Shown piece by piece: positions 14,196 through 21,335 of a DNA stretch of 38,462 nt. The notes under the pieces were generated by a model. That model made no database searches and was not told the DNA's origin. It saw nothing but the letters and a program-made list of their open reading frames with translations. The stretch is taken from IMG/VR virus record IMGVR_UViG_3300036819_000334, positions 1-38,462 of that record. The stretch is one strand, 5' to 3'. Both the position numbers and the translations under genes were made by a program. The stretch is from a virus. The stretch's first letter is position 1. The number at the start of each line of letters is the position of its first letter.

Positions 14196-14536
14196 CACTG
14201 CACATTGCCGAGATCCAGTACGCCGTCGCGCAACGCTTCGGCTTGCCGATGATCGAGATGAAATCGGATCGGCGAGCGCGGCGCTTCGCCCGCCCGCGCC
14301 AGGTCGCGATGTATCTGGCGAGCGAGATGACGCCGCACAGCTTTCCCGCGATCGGGAAGCATTTCGGCAACCGCGACCACACGACCGTCATGCACGCCTG
14401 CCGGGTGATCGCCGAGAAAATGGGCTGCGACCGGGAGCTGCAACGGACCGTCGCCGAAGTCAGGTGGTTGCTCGAAAGAGACCCAAACCAGGGCGTGCTG
14501 CCGCTGCACGAGCGTTGCGGGAGCGACCGCCCATGA
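14192..14536 (+). CDS. Free-standing DnaA domain IV (DnaA-box-binding type)
   Basis: A 114-residue protein that matches only the C-terminal DNA-binding domain of DnaA: LPMIEMKSDRRARRFARPRQ, AMYLASEMTPHSFPAIGKHF, and the signature GNRDHTTVMHACR. The AAA+ ATPase and domain I are absent. In DnaA this domain recognises DnaA boxes, so this protein could bind origin sequences or compete with host DnaA. It is immediately upstream of the initiator-like gene, which carries a DnaA domain I-like segment. Confidence 0.85.
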   Translation: MTLHIAEIQYAVAQRFGLPMIEMKSDRRARRFARPRQVAMYLASEMTPHSFPAIGKHFGNRDHTTVMHACRVIAEKMGCDRELQRTVAEVRWLLERDPNQGVLPLHERCGSDRP

Positions 14537-15651
14537 GCCACGAGGGCGGCTATACCCGGCAGTTCCGGCGCCTCTGGGATAACCCGGTCTTCCGCAACAA
14601 GCAGGAGGCTGCAGTCTTCTCCTGGATGAAGGACGCGGCCCAGTGGCGACCGACGACCGTCCGCACAAAGCTCGGTCCGCTCGCGCTCGAGGTGGGCGAA
14701 TTGCTCCTCACCGAACGGCAGGTCGCCGACGATTTCGGGCTCCACAAAAACACCGTTCGGGGGCTTTTCCGACGCATGGTCCAAGACGGCATGATCGTCG
14801 TTTCCAGGACCAGTGCCGGGACCAAAGTCCGTCTCTGCAACTACCTGAAATATCAATCTGAAACGTCGGTCGACGAAGAGGTCAGGACCAGTGCCGGGAC
14901 CAAGCTAGGACCAAGCCAGGACCACGGGAGGACCGCCTATATAGATGAAAGAAGGGAAGGAATAGAAGAAGGGAATCAAGAGATGCGCGAGGGCGCGCAT
15001 CCGGCGCGCACGGCGTTGCCGCGCGCATCTCTCTTCGTTGACGAATCTCGGAAGGGGGATGATTTCGACGAGTGGTGGGCGGTGTGGCTGAAAGCCGGCG
15101 GCCCCAACCGCGACAAGAAGCGGGCTCGGTCAGCCTATTGGAAGGCGCGGAAGCACTTCACCCGAGCTGACCTGATCACCGGCATCGAACGCTTTCGTCA
15201 GGCAAAGCCGGCCTTCGCCGAGTGGTGCGGGGCCGCGAAGTTCTTCGATGGCGAGCGCTGGCGCGACAGCGGCGAGCCGGCGCCCCCGCCGACACCGTCG
15301 CCCGGTGAGGATGGCGCACAGATCCGGCACGAGCTCGGCGAGCCCGGTGACCGCCTGGCGCGCGACCTCGGCGCTGCGGCCTTCCGCAGTTGGTTCGTCA
15401 CATTACGGATCGACCGGCTCGGTGCTGGCGAGGTCTTTCTGAGTGCTCCGACGAAGTTCATCCGCAACTGGGTCAACACGCACTACGCCGACGCGATCGG
15501 GCGAGCGTGGAACGTCCGCCGGGTCACGATTGCGATCAGGGATGGCGATCCCGTGCCCGAACCCACGCCGGTGCCGATCGTCGCGCCCGCGTGCCCGCCC
15601 CATGAACCCGGCTTCATGCTGCCCATCATCGGCGGGAGGGCAGCTGCATGA
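14533..15651 (+). CDS. Phage replication initiator with C-terminal DnaA domain I-like segment
   Basis: A 372-residue protein. Residues ~1-110 form a phage replication-type winged helix (FRNKQEAAVFSWMKDAA, LLLTERQVADDFGLHKNTVR). A low-complexity linker (~115-165) coincides with DNA repeats. Residues ~175-245 resemble the C-terminal part of many phage replication proteins (KKRARSAYWKARKHF, AAKFFDGERWRD). Residues ~273-330 resemble DnaA domain I (DLGAAAFRSWFVTLRIDRLG, then FLSAPTKFIRNWVNTHY). In DnaA, domain I recruits the DnaB helicase, so this protein may bind the phage origin and load host helicase. Start at ATG 14533 (ATGA overlap). Confidence 0.8.
   Translation: MSHEGGYTRQFRRLWDNPVFRNKQEAAVFSWMKDAAQWRPTTVRTKLGPLALEVGELLLTERQVADDFGLHKNTVRGLFRRMVQDGMIVVSRTSAGTKVRLCNYLKYQSETSVDEEVRTSAGTKLGPSQDHGRTAYIDERREGIEEGNQEMREGAHPARTALPRASLFVDESRKGDDFDEWWAVWLKAGGPNRDKKRARSAYWKARKHFTRADLITGIERFRQAKPAFAEWCGAAKFFDGERWRDSGEPAPPPTPSPGEDGAQIRHELGEPGDRLARDLGAAAFRSWFVTLRIDRLGAGEVFLSAPTKFIRNWVNTHYADAIGRAWNVRRVTIAIRDGDPVPEPTPVPIVAPACPPHEPGFMLPIIGGRAAA
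14806..14935 (+). repeat. GGACCA iteron-like array (candidate replication origin)
   Basis: GGACCA occurs at 14807, 14819, 14885, 14897, 14908 and 14919, with GGACCG at 14930; spacing in the main cluster is 12, 11, 11 and 11 bases, close to one helical turn. The 20-base unit AGGACCAGTGCCGGGACCAA is present exactly at 14806 and 14884. An inverted TGGTCC is at 14777. All lie within the initiator gene. Confidence 0.65.
14937..14984 (+). other. Purine-rich, low-GC tract next to the iterons (possible unwinding element)
   Basis: About 48 bases running from CTATATAGATGAAAGAAGGG to AATCAAGAGA, almost all purine on this strand and well below the GC content of the surrounding genome. It directly follows the GGACCA array, as the AT-rich region follows the iterons at lambda ori. 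Confidence 0.55.
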
Positions 15652-15884
15652 GCGCCCCCGCCGACACCGTCGCCCGGTGCGAACCGATCCGTCGTGCCCG
15701 CGCGCCGCGGGAATGCTTCGCCGACGACCCCCGGTTCGACGGCCCGTGCTGGATAACGGACCCGTATCGCGCCCTCCCTACCGGGAACACCCTTCGCTGT
15801 CGTGGTTGCCACGGCACGGTCGACCCCCAGCGAAAGGGCGCACCAAGCCGCCAGGAACTCAAGGACGTGGGGATCGTGAAATGA
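15648..15884 (+). CDS. Small hypothetical protein
   Basis: A 78-residue protein (MSAPADTVARCEPIRRARAP) with a CRGCHG motif near residue 51 that might bind metal together with the other cysteines. It overlaps the initiator upstream and nrdJ downstream by four bases each (ATGA). No family recognised. Confidence 0.62.
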   Translation: MSAPADTVARCEPIRRARAPRECFADDPRFDGPCWITDPYRALPTGNTLRCRGCHGTVDPQRKGAPSRQELKDVGIVK

Positions 15885-18187
15885 TCGAGGGGATCGGAGC
15901 GAAGATCTGGGATGCCAAGTACCGGCTGAAGCGGCCGAACGGGATCATCGTCGACCAGACCGTCGAGGACACCTGGGCGCGCGTCGCCGGCGCTCTCGCG
16001 GCGCCGGAGACTAGAGGGGCCGATGTGTGGGCGAAGCTCTTCTACTGGGCGATGGAGGATTTCAAGTTCCTGCCCGGCGGCCGGATTATCGCCGGCACCG
16101 GGACCGGCCGGGACGTGACCCTTTTCAACTGCTTCGTGATGGGGATCATCCCCGATTCGCTCGACGGGATCTTCGCGCACCTCCGCGAGGCGGCGCTGAC
16201 GATGCAGCAAGGCGGGGGCATCGGTTACGACTTCTCCTCGCTCCGGCCGCAGGGATCGCTGGTGAAGGGGGTCGACGCTGACGCGTCGGGTCCGCTGACC
16301 TTCATGGACACCTGGGATTCGATGTGCCGCACCATCATGTCAGCCGGCGCGCGCCGCGGCGCGATGATGGGGACGCTGCGCTGCGATCACCCGGATATCG
16401 AGGCGTTCGTCGACGCGAAGCGCGATCCGGGCCGGCTCCGCATGTTCAACCTGTCGACCCTCGTCACCGACGCCTTCTTGGCCGCGGTCGATGCCGACAA
16501 GGAATGGCCGCTCGTGTTCGGCGGCGAGGTGCGGAAGATCGTCCAGGCGCGCGACCTGTGGGATCGCATCATGCGGGCGACCTACGACGTCGCCGAGCCC
16601 GGCGTGATCTTCATCGACCGGATCAACCGGCGGAACAACCTCGCCTATTGCGAGACGATCATCTCGACCAATCCTTGCGGCGAGATCCCGCTACCGCCCT
16701 ACGGCGCCTGCCTCCTCGGATCGATCAATCTGGCGGCGCTTGTGCGAGCCGCGTTCACCCGCGACGCCGGAATCGTCATCAGCGATCTCCGCGACCTGGT
16801 GCGGCCGGCGGTGCGGATGCTCGACAACGTGATCGACGTGTCCAAGTTCACGCTCGAGGCGCAACGGCAGGAGGCGCAGAACAAGCGCCGCATGGGCCTG
16901 GGCATCACCGGCCTTGCCGACGCGCTGATCATGACCGGCCAGCGGTACGGATCGCGCGATGCTATCCAGACCGCCGAGGACTGGATGGCGGCGGTCGAGC
17001 GCGAGGCCTATCTGGCGTCGGCCGAGCTCGCTGCCGAGAAGGGATCGTTCCCGGCGTTCGACCGCGACAAGTTCCTTGCCAGCGAGCACGTCCAGGGGCT
17101 CGACGACGAGGTGAAGACGGCGATCGCCGAGAAGGGCATGCGCAACTCGCACCTGACCGCGATTGCCCCGACCGGCACGATTTCGCTCTTTGCCGGCAAC
17201 GTCTCCGGCGGCATCGAGCCGCCGTTCTCGTTCCGCTACACCCGCGATGTCCTCCAGCCCGACGGGTCGAAGGTCACCGAGGAGGTGACCGATTTCGCGT
17301 ATCGGAAGTGGCGCGAGCTGAGGGGTGACGAGCCGCTGCCGAACTACTTCCTCGACGCGCAGACGCTCCGCCCCAAGGATCACATCGCCATGCTTGCCGC
17401 GGTCGCGAAGCATGTCGACCAGTCGATTTCGAAGACGGTCAACCTGCCCGAAACCATCCCCTTCGCCGACTTCAAAGGCGTCTACCGGCGGGCTCACGAG
17501 CTAGGGTGCAAGAGCTGCACGACCTATCGACCGAACGAGGTCACCGGCTCGGTACTGAACGTCATCCCGGCCGAGGAGAAGGCGCCGGCGCCCGGCACCA
17601 ACGTCGTGACGTTGACCGCGCCGCTCGTGGCACCCGACGAGCTCGACGGCAAGCGCTACAAGATCCGCTGGCCCGGCAGCGACCACGCCCTCTACGTGCT
17701 GATCACCGACGTGGTCGAGCACGGCCGGCCGCGGCCCTACGAAATCTTTCTGATCTCCAACGACGCCGAGTCGGACGCTTGGCGCGTCGCGCTCGGCCGG
17801 ATGATCAGCGCCGTCTGGCGCCGCGGCGGCGACGTGGCATTTGTCGCGACCGAGCTGCAGGCGATCTTCGGCAAGGCCGGCGGCGGCCACGTCAACGGCA
17901 AGTTCTATCCGTCCCTGCCGGCCGCGATCGGTCACACGATCGAACACCACATGCGGGCGATCGGCTTCCTGCCGGAGAAGCAAGAGGATCAGCACGAGAT
18001 CGCTGCCGCGCCGGCGGCAGTGGTGGGGGGAGGGGCGGGGGGGAGCAGTGTCGGTCCCCTAAGTGGCAACGCCGCCCCTCCCGTTCCCGCGTGGTTGCGG
18101 CAGTGCCCGGCCTGCGGCCAGCCGGCGTTGATCCGCGAGGAGAATTGCGACCGCTGCACGAGCTGCACCTACTCGAAATGCCAGTGA
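15881..18187 (+). CDS. nrdJ: Adenosylcobalamin-dependent ribonucleotide reductase (class II)
   Basis: A 768-residue class II ribonucleotide reductase that makes deoxyribonucleotides using vitamin B12, independent of oxygen. Visible hallmarks are TLFNCFV (Cys84), NPCGEIPL (264-271, with the thiyl-radical Cys266 and Glu268), YGACLLGSINLA (Cys277), and APTGTISLFAGN. A C-terminal Cys-rich tail (CPACGQ, then CDRCTSCTYSKC) should shuttle electrons to the active site. It is separated from the body by a Gly-rich linker encoded by a long G-tract. Presence in the early region suggests the phage raises the dNTP supply for its own replication, and that the host makes or imports cobalamin. The start at 15881 overlaps the previous stop as ATGA. 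Confidence 0.95.
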   Translation: MIEGIGAKIWDAKYRLKRPNGIIVDQTVEDTWARVAGALAAPETRGADVWAKLFYWAMEDFKFLPGGRIIAGTGTGRDVTLFNCFVMGIIPDSLDGIFAHLREAALTMQQGGGIGYDFSSLRPQGSLVKGVDADASGPLTFMDTWDSMCRTIMSAGARRGAMMGTLRCDHPDIEAFVDAKRDPGRLRMFNLSTLVTDAFLAAVDADKEWPLVFGGEVRKIVQARDLWDRIMRATYDVAEPGVIFIDRINRRNNLAYCETIISTNPCGEIPLPPYGACLLGSINLAALVRAAFTRDAGIVISDLRDLVRPAVRMLDNVIDVSKFTLEAQRQEAQNKRRMGLGITGLADALIMTGQRYGSRDAIQTAEDWMAAVEREAYLASAELAAEKGSFPAFDRDKFLASEHVQGLDDEVKTAIAEKGMRNSHLTAIAPTGTISLFAGNVSGGIEPPFSFRYTRDVLQPDGSKVTEEVTDFAYRKWRELRGDEPLPNYFLDAQTLRPKDHIAMLAAVAKHVDQSISKTVNLPETIPFADFKGVYRRAHELGCKSCTTYRPNEVTGSVLNVIPAEEKAPAPGTNVVTLTAPLVAPDELDGKRYKIRWPGSDHALYVLITDVVEHGRPRPYEIFLISNDAESDAWRVALGRMISAVWRRGGDVAFVATELQAIFGKAGGGHVNGKFYPSLPAAIGHTIEHHMRAIGFLPEKQEDQHEIAAAPAAVVGGGAGGSSVGPLSGNAAPPVPAWLRQCPACGQPALIREENCDRCTSCTYSKCQ
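18022..18043 (+). other. G-rich tract with G-quadruplex potential in nrdJ
   Basis: Runs of six, four and seven G separated by single A or C bases encode the Gly-rich linker before the C-terminal Cys motifs. The runs can supply four G-triplets. The seven-G run could also be slippage-prone. Confidence 0.5.
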
Positions 18188-18200
18188 GGGAGAGAGCATC

Positions 18201-18578
18201 ATGAGCGATCGTGCGACGGAGCGGGTTGCCGGATGGCTGGACGGGTCGAGCCTGGCCGATACCGAGGCGCCCGACGAGGTGTGGGCGTGCGTCGAGATCT
18301 TCGGGCACCGGAAGCACTACGGCCGGATCCGTGAGATCGAGAAGTTCGGCGCCAAGATGCTGCGGGTCGACATTCCGGTGGCCGCCGGCGCACCTCTCCT
18401 CGAGGAAGGCGAGCGGTTTGAAACCTTCGTCTACGGCGGCAGCGCGATCTTCAGCGTCACGCCGATGACCGAGGAAGCCGCTCGGAAATGGGCCGATTAC
18501 GGGCGTCCCCGCGGTGCCTCCGACTACCGGCGCCTACCGCCGCCCGAGTACGCCCCCGCCGACGAGGACATGGCCTGA
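18201..18578 (+). CDS. Hypothetical phage protein
   Basis: A 125-residue protein with GGGAGAGAG upstream of its ATG. The sequence EVWACVEIFGHRKHYGRIRE, followed by FGAKMLRVDIPV and a FVYGGSAIFSVTPMTEE segment, reads as a compact beta-rich domain. The C-terminus is Pro/Tyr-rich. It is conserved-looking but no function is known to me. The stop overlaps the next ATG (TGATG). Confidence 0.65.
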   Translation: MSDRATERVAGWLDGSSLADTEAPDEVWACVEIFGHRKHYGRIREIEKFGAKMLRVDIPVAAGAPLLEEGERFETFVYGGSAIFSVTPMTEEAARKWADYGRPRGASDYRRLPPPEYAPADEDMA

Positions 18579-19042
18579 TGGCCGATCCAGCAACCCTCGT
18601 CGAAGGCGGTGTCTGGCAGAATCGCGAGGACGGCAGCCTTTACTTCGCCCTCGGCCGGGCCCGCGACGAGACCCACGACGAGGCGGTGATCGTCTTCGTT
18701 CCCGTCCGCCCCGACGGCGAGTGCGAGCGGTTCACGAGGCGCGAGGTCGATTTCCTCGAATGGTACAGGCCGGTCGATGCCCTCGACCCCGCTTGGCTCC
18801 TTCGAGAATGGGGCACCCAGCTCTCCGAGGACGTTGCCCGGCTCGCCAAGTCGGGGGTGTCCTTGGTATCGGCGGTCATGGAGATGGCGAAGCAGATCGC
18901 CATGAATCTCGCGCTTTACGACGACGAGGCCACGCGCCACGCCGTCATGGAGGCGGTCGTCAAGTTGCTCCCGGTGTCGGTCAACCAGTACCTGGCCGTC
19001 AAATCGCAGGTCGCCGAGGCTAAGGCTGCTCCGCGGCATTGA
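18578..19042 (+). CDS. Hypothetical phage protein
   Basis: A 154-residue protein starting at ATG 18578 (TGATG overlap). The first ~65 residues look like a small beta-domain (WQNREDGSLYFALGRARDET, VIVFVPVRPDG). The rest is helical (LSEDVARLAKSGVSLVSAVM, EATRHAVMEAVVKLLPVSV). Family not recognised. The 77 bases after it before the next gene contain no clear terminator. Confidence 0.62.
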   Translation: MADPATLVEGGVWQNREDGSLYFALGRARDETHDEAVIVFVPVRPDGECERFTRREVDFLEWYRPVDALDPAWLLREWGTQLSEDVARLAKSGVSLVSAVMEMAKQIAMNLALYDDEATRHAVMEAVVKLLPVSVNQYLAVKSQVAEAKAAPRH

Positions 19043-19119
19043 ACGCTTTCCGCGCTCTCTAACGCCGTTCTAACAATCGTGTGGTAGCCATGCCGAAATG
19101 CAGGCTGGTCGTGGTGCCA

Positions 19120-19707
19120 ATGGGCAGACCACGTAAGTCCGGCGAGCGCAACCCGTCGGGTCGCCTCCGCGCCAAACCCGAGGGCGACCGCGGCACGCTC
19201 GAAACCCGCGCTCAGCGGGCATTGCGGGCGAACCCGCACCTCCTTTCCTCCCTGACGAAGGCCGGTCTTCGCGGCACGGCTCTTGTCGACGCGCTCGCGG
19301 CGCGCGATCAGGTCGACCGCAGGGTTCGCGACGACCCGCTCGGCATCCTCTATCGCCGCGACATGGTCGACGGCGGCGAGCAATACGCCGGCCGGCGATA
19401 TGCCGGTCTCTTCGGCCGAGCGGTGCGCCGGGTCCATGCTCCCTCGCTGATGGGGGTGGCGGTCGCCGGCAATCGCGGTGTCGACGACAGCGCCGACGAC
19501 GAGGATGGCCGTCTCGACTACCTCGCGGCCCGCCGTCTCGACTACCTCGCGGCCCGCCGGGCGCTTCAGCGTCGCGGCTATCGGGTCACCAGTGCCGTCG
19601 ACAATCTGGTCGTCTACGAGTTCTTCCCGCAGACGCCGGCGCAACTTGCCGCCGCCCGCGACGGGTTGAGCGCCCTGAAGCGCCACTTCGACGACACGGA
19701 GCGCTGA
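19120..19707 (+). CDS. Hypothetical phage protein with internal tandem duplication
   Basis: A 195-residue protein from the ATG at 19120 (MGRPRKSGERNPSGR), a typical opening for genes near phage packaging clusters; a start 39 bases earlier is possible and neither has a strong ribosome-binding site. The N-terminal ~80 residues are basic. A 24-bp perfect duplication gives two copies of RLDYLAAR. No function assigned. Confidence 0.6.
   Translation: MGRPRKSGERNPSGRLRAKPEGDRGTLETRAQRALRANPHLLSSLTKAGLRGTALVDALAARDQVDRRVRDDPLGILYRRDMVDGGEQYAGRRYAGLFGRAVRRVHAPSLMGVAVAGNRGVDDSADDEDGRLDYLAARRLDYLAARRALQRRGYRVTSAVDNLVVYEFFPQTPAQLAAARDGLSALKRHFDDTER
19511..19558 (+). repeat. Two-copy 24-bp perfect tandem repeat
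   Basis: GTCTCGACTACCTCGCGGCC(CGCC) is repeated with no mismatch inside the coding region, in frame, adding eight residues. The exact identity indicates a recent duplication. Confidence 0.9.
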
Positions 19708-19763
19708 GCCCGCGATCCGTAACAACGGTCGCAACGAGCGGATACGGTTGAAACACCCCCAAG

Positions 19764-20582
19764 ATGCCCCGCCCGCGCTCGCTGATGGCCGCCGGACGCG
19801 GTGCTGCGGTAACGCCGTTCGTCGCCTACTACCGGGTTTCGACCGAAGGACAGGGCCGTAGCGGCCTTGGACTGGCGGATCAGCGGGCGAGAGTCGCCAC
19901 TCGCGTCGCCACCGAGAACGGCCAGATCGTCGACGAGTTCACCGAGATCGAAACCGGCAAGGTCACCGATCGTGACCGGCCGCAACTGGCGAAAGCCCTC
20001 GCCGCGTGCCGCTCGAAACGGGCGGTGCTGATCGTCGGGAAGCTCGACCGCCTGGCCCGCAACGCCGTCTTCCTGTTGACCCTCGTCGAGGGCAGCGGTG
20101 AGGGCGGTATCATCTTTTCCGAGGTTCCGGTGCTACCGCCGGGACCGATCGGCAAGTTCATGGTCACCATGCTTGCCGCGGTCGCCGAGCTCGAGGCCGG
20201 GCTTATCTCGGAACGGACGAAAGCGGCACTGGCGGTCGTCAAAGCGTCGATCGAGCGTGACGGGTTCTGGATCTCGCGGAAGACCGGCAACCGGATCACC
20301 CGGCTCGGCGGCCCGCGCATGAAAGCCGGCGACGGGCACACCGGCTACCTCGGCCGGAAAGCCCAATCGCAACGGTCGGTCAGTCGCGCGAAGGACGTGC
20401 TGCCGCGGATCGCTGAAGCCCGATTGCTCGGCGACACCTCGCTGCGCCGCATCGCGGCCCGGTTGACCCAGTGGGGCATCAATCCGCCGAGCGGCGGCGC
20501 CCAATGGTACGCCGCCCAGGTGAAGCGGATTTTGGAGTTGGTCGAGACCGGGTCGCCCTCACGCGATAGTCGCGCAAGCTGA
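19764..20582 (+). CDS. Serine site-specific recombinase (resolvase/invertase type)
   Basis: A 272-residue serine recombinase. The catalytic domain begins VAYYRVSTEGQGRSGLGLAD with nucleophile Ser26 in YRVST, continues with LIVGKLDRLARN, and ends with the long helix GKFMVTMLAAVAELEAGLIS then ERTKAAL. A short C-terminal helix-turn-helix part follows (SLRRIAARLTQWGINPPSGG). It is intermediate between small resolvases and large serine integrases. Because a tyrosine integrase is already present, this second recombinase may resolve dimers, invert a segment, or be a remnant or passenger. No paired target site is obvious in the window. Confidence 0.9.
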   Translation: MPRPRSLMAAGRGAAVTPFVAYYRVSTEGQGRSGLGLADQRARVATRVATENGQIVDEFTEIETGKVTDRDRPQLAKALAACRSKRAVLIVGKLDRLARNAVFLLTLVEGSGEGGIIFSEVPVLPPGPIGKFMVTMLAAVAELEAGLISERTKAALAVVKASIERDGFWISRKTGNRITRLGGPRMKAGDGHTGYLGRKAQSQRSVSRAKDVLPRIAEARLLGDTSLRRIAARLTQWGINPPSGGAQWYAAQVKRILELVETGSPSRDSRAS

Positions 20583-20610
20583 TTGCAAAATCGCCTTTGG
20601 GCGCTATCTC
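20583..20610 (+). promoter_or_regulatory. Candidate promoter ahead of the late genes
   Basis: TTGCAA at 20583-20588, a 16-base spacer, and TATCTC at 20605-20610, in the only sizeable gap between the serine recombinase and the packaging genes. A small CGCC/GGCG hairpin lies in the spacer. A moderate match only. Confidence 0.35.
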
Positions 20611-20644
20611 ATTGAAAGGGGCGAGTAGAACGTTGCGGGGGAAG

Positions 20645-21034
20645 ATGGCGACGAGCGCGGACGCGGTCATAGTACCGTCGATCGCCCCGGTTTTCGACAC
20701 CGACCGACACCTCGTCGTCGTAGGCGAGGATGCGCGAGCCGTCCAGCCTCGCACCTGGCAGCTCATCACGTTCCTCGTCGCCCGTCTCGGCCGTCTCGTC
20801 ACCCGCGACGCGCTCTATGCCGAGTTCTGGCCCGCTCACTATCGGGACGCCCCCGATCCCCAGGGCCTGAAGGTCCAGATTTTCTACGCCCGCCGGATCT
20901 TAGCCGGCTCCAGCTACCGCATCGTCACGGTGTACGACACCGGATGGATTTGCGAGCCGATCCCCGAGCGGACCGCCTCGCCACGAAGGGAAGTGATCTA
21001 CGATGGCCGCCCGCACGCGCAAGCAGCGGCATGA
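20645..21034 (+). CDS. OmpR/PhoB-type winged-helix DNA-binding protein
   Basis: A 129-residue protein with GGGGGA before its ATG at 20645. Residues ~35-100 match the C-terminal effector domain of OmpR/PhoB regulators (QPRTWQLITFLVARLGRLVT, RDALYAEFW, then LKVQIFYARRIL and IVTVYDTGWIC). There is no receiver domain. Its place directly before the terminase genes suggests a late-gene activator or a packaging-site (cos/pac) binding protein; both are inference. It overlaps the next gene by 32 bases. Confidence 0.8.
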   Translation: MATSADAVIVPSIAPVFDTDRHLVVVGEDARAVQPRTWQLITFLVARLGRLVTRDALYAEFWPAHYRDAPDPQGLKVQIFYARRILAGSSYRIVTVYDTGWICEPIPERTASPRREVIYDGRPHAQAAA

Positions 21035-21335
21035 CGAGTTCACCCGTGAGCGCATCCAGACCACTCAGCTCGTAAATCGCCTTACCGGGCATGCACTTGG
21101 GCGGGTCAAAATGACCGCCAGCCAAGTTGTCGCCGGCCTCGGGCTGCTGAAGAAGTCCCTGCCCGACCTGAAGAGCGTCGAGATCAGCGGCCCCAACGGA
21201 GGCCCGATCGAAACGTCGGTAACGGATGCCCGCCAGCGAAATCTTGCCCTCCTCGAACAGATCGCCCGCCGAGCTGCTGGCGGAACTGACGCCGGAACAG
21301 CGCCGGGCGGTGATGGAGGGGCTGAGCCCGGATGA
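21003..21335 (+). CDS. Probable terminase small subunit / packaging protein
   Basis: A 110-residue protein immediately before the large terminase gene. The N-terminal half is basic and helical (MAARTRKQRHDEFTRERIQT, TGHALGRVKMTASQVVAGLG), then SLPDLKSVEIS, a pattern of short small-terminase-like proteins found at this position in related phages. The C-terminus is Gly/Ala-rich. It would recognise phage DNA and direct the large subunit. It overlaps TerL by about 110 bases. Assignment rests on position and general resemblance. Confidence 0.65.
   Translation: MAARTRKQRHDEFTRERIQTTQLVNRLTGHALGRVKMTASQVVAGLGLLKKSLPDLKSVEISGPNGGPIETSVTDARQRNLALLEQIARRAAGGTDAGTAPGGDGGAEPG

Noticed and set aside
15443-15880. 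Upstream extension of the nrdJ frame by about 146 codons
   Set aside because: The extension is Arg/Pro/Ser-rich and overlaps two better-supported genes. The ATGA junction at 15881 is a good start.
19715-19743. ATCCG...CGGAT inverted repeat ahead of the serine recombinase as a crossover site
   Set aside because: Only five bases per arm; no second copy was found by eye, so there is no support for a recombination site.
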